From Bacteroidota bacterium (GTDB lineage: Bacteria > Bacteroidota > Bacteroidia > Bacteroidales > Lentimicrobiaceae): a DNA stretch of 64,000 nucleotides. Positions 62,237 through 64,000 of this stretch are shown here, one piece after another; position 1 is the stretch's first letter; the number at the start of each line of letters is the position of its first letter. A model generated the notes under the pieces. The model saw only the letters and a list, made by a program, of their open reading frames with translations. It had not been told where the DNA came from and did not search any database. The DNA is taken from contig JAEYSM010000009.1 in the NCBI GenBank assembly GCA_023434665.1, forward strand, positions 1 through 64,000. Reading direction: 5' to 3'. Position numbers and translations under genes: made by a program.

Positions 62237-62707
62237 TTAATTCATTTTTGGATCAATATAATTATTTATCTGACTGATAGCGACACGTGGTTCAAGTCCT
62301 GCAAATAAAACAGCCATTATTCCCGGGAAATATCTGTCCATTGTATAAAGTGCGTTAAAAAGGTGCTGTCGGAATTCATTTTCTTCTCCTTCCTCATTGT
62401 AAATAAATGAAGATTTATAACGCAATTCCCCATCATCCATGTCCATTTCAAAACCTCCCAGTATAAGACCAAAGTTGGCCATTACCAAGAATTCAGATAA
62501 TCTCTTTCTACCAGATTCGGGAACATTAACCGGAGAAATGATGAAAACAGCTACAATCTTATCGGGAATCCGGATATCAATGATGCAGTCAGTTTTGGCA
62601 TTTTCAAGTGCAATTGCCATTCTGAAAACAGTCATAGCAGGATTATCAACCAGAATTTGATAATCATATCCCATACTTTCTATAACACTACTAATTGTAT
62701 TTACCAT
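62237..62707 (-). CDS. YbjN-domain protein
   Basis: The 156-residue protein has the layout of the YbjN fold (DUF1790-like): alternating strands at 20-65, a helix with GRKRLSEFLVMANFGLILGG in the middle, and a C-terminal helix with NALYTMDRYFPGIMAVLFAG. YbjN-type proteins resemble type III secretion chaperones in fold and are linked to stress responses; their molecular role is not settled. The start overlaps the end of the TerB-like gene by 17 bp, so the two are probably translated together. Confidence 0.68.
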   Translation of the reverse strand: MVNTISSVIESMGYDYQILVDNPAMTVFRMAIALENAKTDCIIDIRIPDKIVAVFIISPVNVPESGRKRLSEFLVMANFGLILGGFEMDMDDGELRYKSSFIYNEEGEENEFRQHLFNALYTMDRYFPGIMAVLFAGLEPRVAISQINNYIDPKMN

Positions 62708-63113
62708 AAGAGTGGGGATTGCGTTTGTTATAACCCGGGGTATTGGATAGCTTGTTGATTGTTATACCTTCTGCCAGGCGTTTTCTTAGATTTTTAAAAA
62801 TTTCATCCACCATACCCGGCATAAATCCAAGTTTTTGGGCGATCTTTCTTGCTTCGGTTTCTTCTCTCTCAGTTAATTTACTATCAATCGCAATCAGGTC
62901 GAGTATATCGTCGAAAAGAATAAATCGCTCAACCTCACTTTTTGGCAGCTCCGGTTCCCATGTTGGATTGGAGTCAAGTATTTCTTCAATTTCTGAATCA
63001 TTTAATCCTATTCGGGAACCAACCTGACGGATGAAATCCAATTCAGTTTCCTCAGGTACATTATCTGCCTGTGCGAAGTATACCAATATTTGCAAATATT
63101 GTCTCTTATTCAT
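62691..63113 (-). CDS. TerB-like acidic helical protein
   Basis: The frame opens at 63215, but the first 34 residues are unlike a protein N-terminus of this family, and ATG 63113 (MNKRQYLQILVYFAQAD) begins an all-helical domain like TerB (tellurite resistance/co-chaperone-like), so 140 residues are taken. A conserved-looking acidic face is seen (ELDFIRQVGSRIGLNDSE in part; LIAIDSKLTEREETEARKIA in part). The tail after about 118 is Asn/Lys-rich. It is coupled with the YbjN-like gene. Function is unknown. Confidence 0.65.
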   Translation of the reverse strand: MNKRQYLQILVYFAQADNVPEETELDFIRQVGSRIGLNDSEIEEILDSNPTWEPELPKSEVERFILFDDILDLIAIDSKLTEREETEARKIAQKLGFMPGMVDEIFKNLRKRLAEGITINKLSNTPGYNKRNPHSYGKYN

Positions 63114-63248
63114 GTTAGCTAAACAAAAATGGTTAGGGTTTGTCTTAAAGACAAATATCCGAAATATTAAGAATTCCGTAATAGATGTTTGAATGAAACA
63201 GCAACAATGTTTCATAAAATCCGCTGTCAGACGTGTAAAAAAAAATTC

Positions 63249-63256
63249 TACTTTTA
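63249..63256 (+). promoter_or_regulatory. Candidate -7 element for pntA
   Basis: TACTTTTA is one mismatch from TAnnTTTG and lies 24 bp before the ATG at 63281. Confidence 0.33.
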
Positions 63257-63280
63257 CGCCTCAAAAAACAAACCTACTGT

Positions 63281-64000
63281 ATGACAATAGGAATACTCAA
63301 AGAAATTGAAAGTGAAAACAGAGTGGCAATGCTACCTGAAGGCATTGCTATCCTTAAAAAAATGAATGTCAATCTCCTGGTAGAACATGATGCAGGTGAA
63401 AGGGCTTACGCTTCAGATAAGGATTATGAAGAAGCGGGTGCCATCATAGGTTCAAGAGAACAAGTAATAAAAGACTCAGATGTCCTTATCCAGATCCAAC
63501 CACCCTCACAAACTGACATTGCCTCATTTAAACCAGGGCAAGTGATTTTATCGGTTCTGAACCCATACTTCAATTTTTCTCTGATAAAGCAATTGGCTGA
63601 GAAAAATATCACTGCATTCAGTATGGATATTGTACCTCGTACCACTCGTGCACAAGCCATGGATATTTTATCATCTATGGCAACAGTAGCAGGTTATAAA
63701 GCAGTGCTCACAGCTGCCAATACCCTGCCTAAATTTTTCCCGATGTTCATGACCGCTGCCGGCACCATCAAACCCGCCAATATGCTGATATTAGGAGCAG
63801 GAGTTGCCGGGCTACAATCAATTGCCACAGCCCGGAAATTAGGTGCTGTGGTTTATGTATTCGATGTTCGTGCTGCAGTTAAAGAGGAAGTAATAGGACT
63901 TGGGGGTAAATTCGTTGAAGTAGAAGGTGCTATAGATGATAAGTCTGCAGGAGGTTATGCAGTTGAACAGACTGATGAATTTAAGGCACGACAAGCAAAA
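63281..64000 (+). CDS. pntA: NAD(P) transhydrogenase subunit alpha, 5' part only
   Basis: An open frame of 240 codons from ATG 63281 runs off the window. It begins MTIGILKEIESENRVAMLPE, the start of the alanine dehydrogenase/PNT N-terminal domain. It continues with SMDIVPRTTRAQAMD and the NAD-binding LGAGVAGLQSIATARKLGA, all typical of PntA, the soluble NAD-binding subunit of the proton-pumping transhydrogenase that makes NADPH. The rest, and the expected pntB, lie beyond base 64000. No stop or frameshift is seen in the visible part. Confidence 0.93.
   Translation, partial: MTIGILKEIESENRVAMLPEGIAILKKMNVNLLVEHDAGERAYASDKDYEEAGAIIGSREQVIKDSDVLIQIQPPSQTDIASFKPGQVILSVLNPYFNFSLIKQLAEKNITAFSMDIVPRTTRAQAMDILSSMATVAGYKAVLTAANTLPKFFPMFMTAAGTIKPANMLILGAGVAGLQSIATARKLGAVVYVFDVRAAVKEEVIGLGGKFVEVEGAIDDKSAGGYAVEQTDEFKARQAK

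Overview
The window is an AT-rich chromosomal segment of a Bacteroidota bacterium, most likely of the Bacteroidales/Marinilabiliales type. Lineage markers read directly from the sequence are: a complete type IX secretion (T9SS) core in the order porP-gldK-gldL-gldM-gldN, a separate SprE/PorW lipoprotein, a MurF-alanine racemase fusion, SusC-like TonB receptor architecture, and many genes preceded by the Bacteroidota -7 promoter element TAnnTTTG in place of a Shine-Dalgarno/sigma-70 arrangement. The order-level placement is an inference. No rRNA, tRNA or CRISPR was seen.

Layout. 1-118: the 5' end of a group II intron on the minus strand, cut by the window edge and placed immediately after the gldN terminator. 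188-6064: T9SS core on the minus strand. 6409-8250: two tandem YitT-type membrane proteins (+). 8321-14452: rseP, dxr, an M23 peptidase and a calcium-type P-ATPase (-). 14453-14964: a gene-free stretch holding an 11-nt periodic repeat. 14965-21794 (+): sprE, bactofilin, AtpZ-like and AtpI-like proteins, queD, folE, an aminotransferase, fabD. 21851-28081 (-): a large catalase, then a nucleotide-sugar operon (degT aminotransferase, acetyltransferase, galE, rfbB). 28295-34854: an outer-membrane protein, waaA, a convergent phosphoesterase, pdxA and murF-alr. 34948-40968 (-): an aldo/keto reductase and a greA-HIT-glycosyltransferase-methyltransferase-FrhB-like-flippase-like cluster. 41072-50234 (-): a TonB receptor, a giant secreted protein and a PorV/PorQ-family barrel as one operon. 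50345-57989: envelope lipoproteins, SAH hydrolase, a GGGP synthase homologue, a DPP4 peptidase, a SMUG-like glycosylase and a secreted unknown. 58106-64000: two tiny unknown genes, a sensor kinase with a convergent receiver, MeaB, a YbjN/TerB-like pair and the start of transhydrogenase subunit alpha (cut by the right edge).

How it fits together. Much of the window serves the cell envelope: protein export across the outer membrane (PorP/GldKLMN/SprE plus a PorV-type barrel and a candidate cargo), LPS and glycan precursors (WaaA, RfbB, GalE, DegT, hexapeptide acetyltransferase, GT2), peptidoglycan (MurF-Alr, M23) and isoprenoid supply (Dxr). The most notable structures are the group II intron sitting on a terminator, the 11-nt periodic repeat, the TonB receptor/giant protein/PorV operon with an atypical cargo C-terminus, and the methyltransferase/FrhB-like/flippase cluster. 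Most of the rest is ordinary core Bacteroidota gene content.
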